Shown: piece after piece, positions 58,646-60,000 of the stretch
How the letters are laid out: the number at the start of each line of letters is the position of its first letter
How positions within the stretch are numbered: the stretch's first letter is position 1
Assembly (NCBI GenBank): GCA_903813345.2
Contig: CAIIXF020000001.1
Coordinates: forward strand, 42,069,366 to 42,129,365
Length of the DNA stretch: 60,000 bases
Source of the DNA: Owenia fusiformis
Lineage: Eukaryota > Annelida > Polychaeta > Sabellida > Oweniidae
Direction of reading: 5' to 3'
The notes under the pieces: generated by a model
Told to the model about the DNA's origin: nothing
The model's input: the letters and a program-made list of their open reading frames with translations, nothing else
Database searches by the model: none
Position numbers and translations under genes: made by a program

Positions 58646-60000
58646 GTAGTGTATATGTAAATTTAAAAAAGGTATACCAAATGAAGTGAAATAACACAAG
58701 CACATGTGCACCTTGTCATACCTATTAGATAGAAGGTAAAACACCAGTGTCTCAATATACAAGTCCTTAATACCTACAGGGTGTCAATTTGAATGCTCTT
58801 TCCAATGATATATAGAATAATATAGGTACTTCTCCTAGTTTGTGCTTTGGATGGGGCACAATGTCATTTGACACCTGTATATAGATTATCCTATATGAGG
58901 TTTAGGATATTGGGATTATTAACAGGGAAATATGCTCCTTCCATTGTTTAAATCATCAAACAGATCATGATTGTCTGCATTTTTTGCCATTGGTAATCAC
59001 AGTTTACCATACGGAAGGTACAAAAGTGCAACAACATGCAAACAGTTTTAAATATTATTATATCTAATATATCTGCCCACTCAGCCAGGATGTAGAACTA
59101 TTCCTGCTCGCTGATGAAAATACAACTGTTTACAACCTCTTTTATGTACATCAAACACTTCCAAGTATGGGATAAAGCAAGTGTATATATACATGTAGTA
59201 CAGAGTACTATATATATTTCTAGCACTGATGGAGGAAGAAAACATTTTTGAAAAATTCTTTTTTATACCTGCACATGTTATTTTCTGGTACAAAATAAAG
59301 TGAAGACATGGGTATATTTCCTTATTTTTTCTGGAAGTCATCCTTGTTGTATCCGATGTTTAGTGAGTTAGAAATGATTTTTAGGAAATCTAGTGTTGTT
59401 GAGAAACTCCGAAAAGAAATTTGGAAAAAATTTTTACTAAAAAAGTCAGTGTAATAATGGTTTTGTGAAAAAAGCAAGGATATACACACATGCATTTATA
59501 TACTTTACTTTGTACCAGAAAACTACATGTGCAGTTAAAGCATTTTTTCCAAAATCTCCTTCCACCCACCATCACCTAAACCTGTGAGCACTGGGTATTT
59601 CCATTTCAGCATGTTTCACTTTACCAATGTAATGTTTGTTTGTCAGAAAAAGAGATCTGTAATTAAGATGTAATGTAAGCTTTCTTTGTTATTCAATTGC
59701 TAGATTTTTCGTAGAAGTGTATTGATACTTTTTATTGAGCTATTTCATGAATATTTTATTCAGCAAAGGGCCTCATTTATGTAAGCAGACCACCTCCATA
59801 GAAGCATACAACTTGCTCAGAATCTCGTGGGAAAAGGGAAAAATCACAGGTTCTTGGTTGTTTTCCTCTTTATCCTTTTGTACTCTTTGTAGCTTATCTT
59901 ATCTTAATTATTAATCTGAATTATTACACTTGTAGTTAAATTTCCCAAATTGGCTGCCTTTCCTTGACATTTCAGACACTGTCTTACATATTATACAGGG
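58646..60000 (+). other. Probable intron 2 of PPT1 (continues beyond the window)
   Basis: I looked for the next PPT1 exon (D-x-E-N-x-F-F-x-x-V and then the GFSQGG nucleophile elbow) and for a third exon 2, and found neither. The sequence is AT-rich with no other recognised feature. Confidence 0.6.

Noticed and set aside
59092-59180. A possible PPT1 exon 3: the acceptor-like CAGCCAG is followed by a frame reading DVELF, like the DVEN start of the vertebrate exon
   Set aside because: The similarity ends after three residues. The following residues (LLADENTTVYNLF) do not match the family, a stop follows without a good donor, and the true exon should contain many conserved positions.

Overview
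This window is nuclear DNA from an animal, almost certainly a marine invertebrate. The genes have introns with GT..AG boundaries, the DNA is AT-rich, and much of it is small foldback elements and decayed retroelements. I cannot name the species. An echinoderm, hemichordate or lophotrochozoan would all fit. Most of the longer open frames are chance or repeat-derived; four gene loci are well supported.

Layout. 1-8255 shows nothing I can recognise. 8256-21 kb is repeat-dominated: a large foldback (8256-9140), a 2.8-kb element with inverted ends and a TTA target duplication (10174-12990), a broken LINE reverse transcriptase (16569-17280), two 142-bp foldbacks (17443 and 17893), and a foldback abutting a 565-bp inverted-terminal element (18852-19736). 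A single-exon rhodopsin-family GPCR lies on + at 22273-23424. 23.5-35 kb is again repeats: a tRNA-like sequence, a 461-bp tandem duplication, another CCCTATCACACC-ended element, and foldbacks. A paralogous GPCR lies on - at 35361-36488, tail-to-tail with the first.

From 39319 to 46120 on - I assembled, from splice signals and reading phase, a four-exon gene for a 313-residue secreted cysteine-rich protein. Its cysteine spacing resembles the Draxin / Dickkopf Cys2 (colipase-type) domain. A decayed copy of its last exon sits at 33947-34090, on the far side of the second GPCR.

Divergent from that gene, on +, starts palmitoyl-protein thioesterase 1 (PPT1). Exon 1 is at 48018-48135, followed by a 10-kb intron. 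Then come two tandem, equal-length (110 nt), equal-phase versions of exon 2, at 58114-58223 and 58536-58645. Both encode the invariant GDSCCNP segment next to the oxyanion hole, but they differ across the following helix and strand. Splicing both together would break the frame, so this looks like a mutually exclusive exon pair in a lysosomal depalmitoylase. It is the most interesting signal in the window. The rest of PPT1, including the catalytic Ser, Asp and His, lies beyond the right edge. A 70-bp satellite array runs straight into the first of the two exons.

The genes do not form a pathway. The GPCR pair and the cysteine-rich gene with its relic suggest local duplication, and foldback elements have shaped the spaces between genes and the introns.
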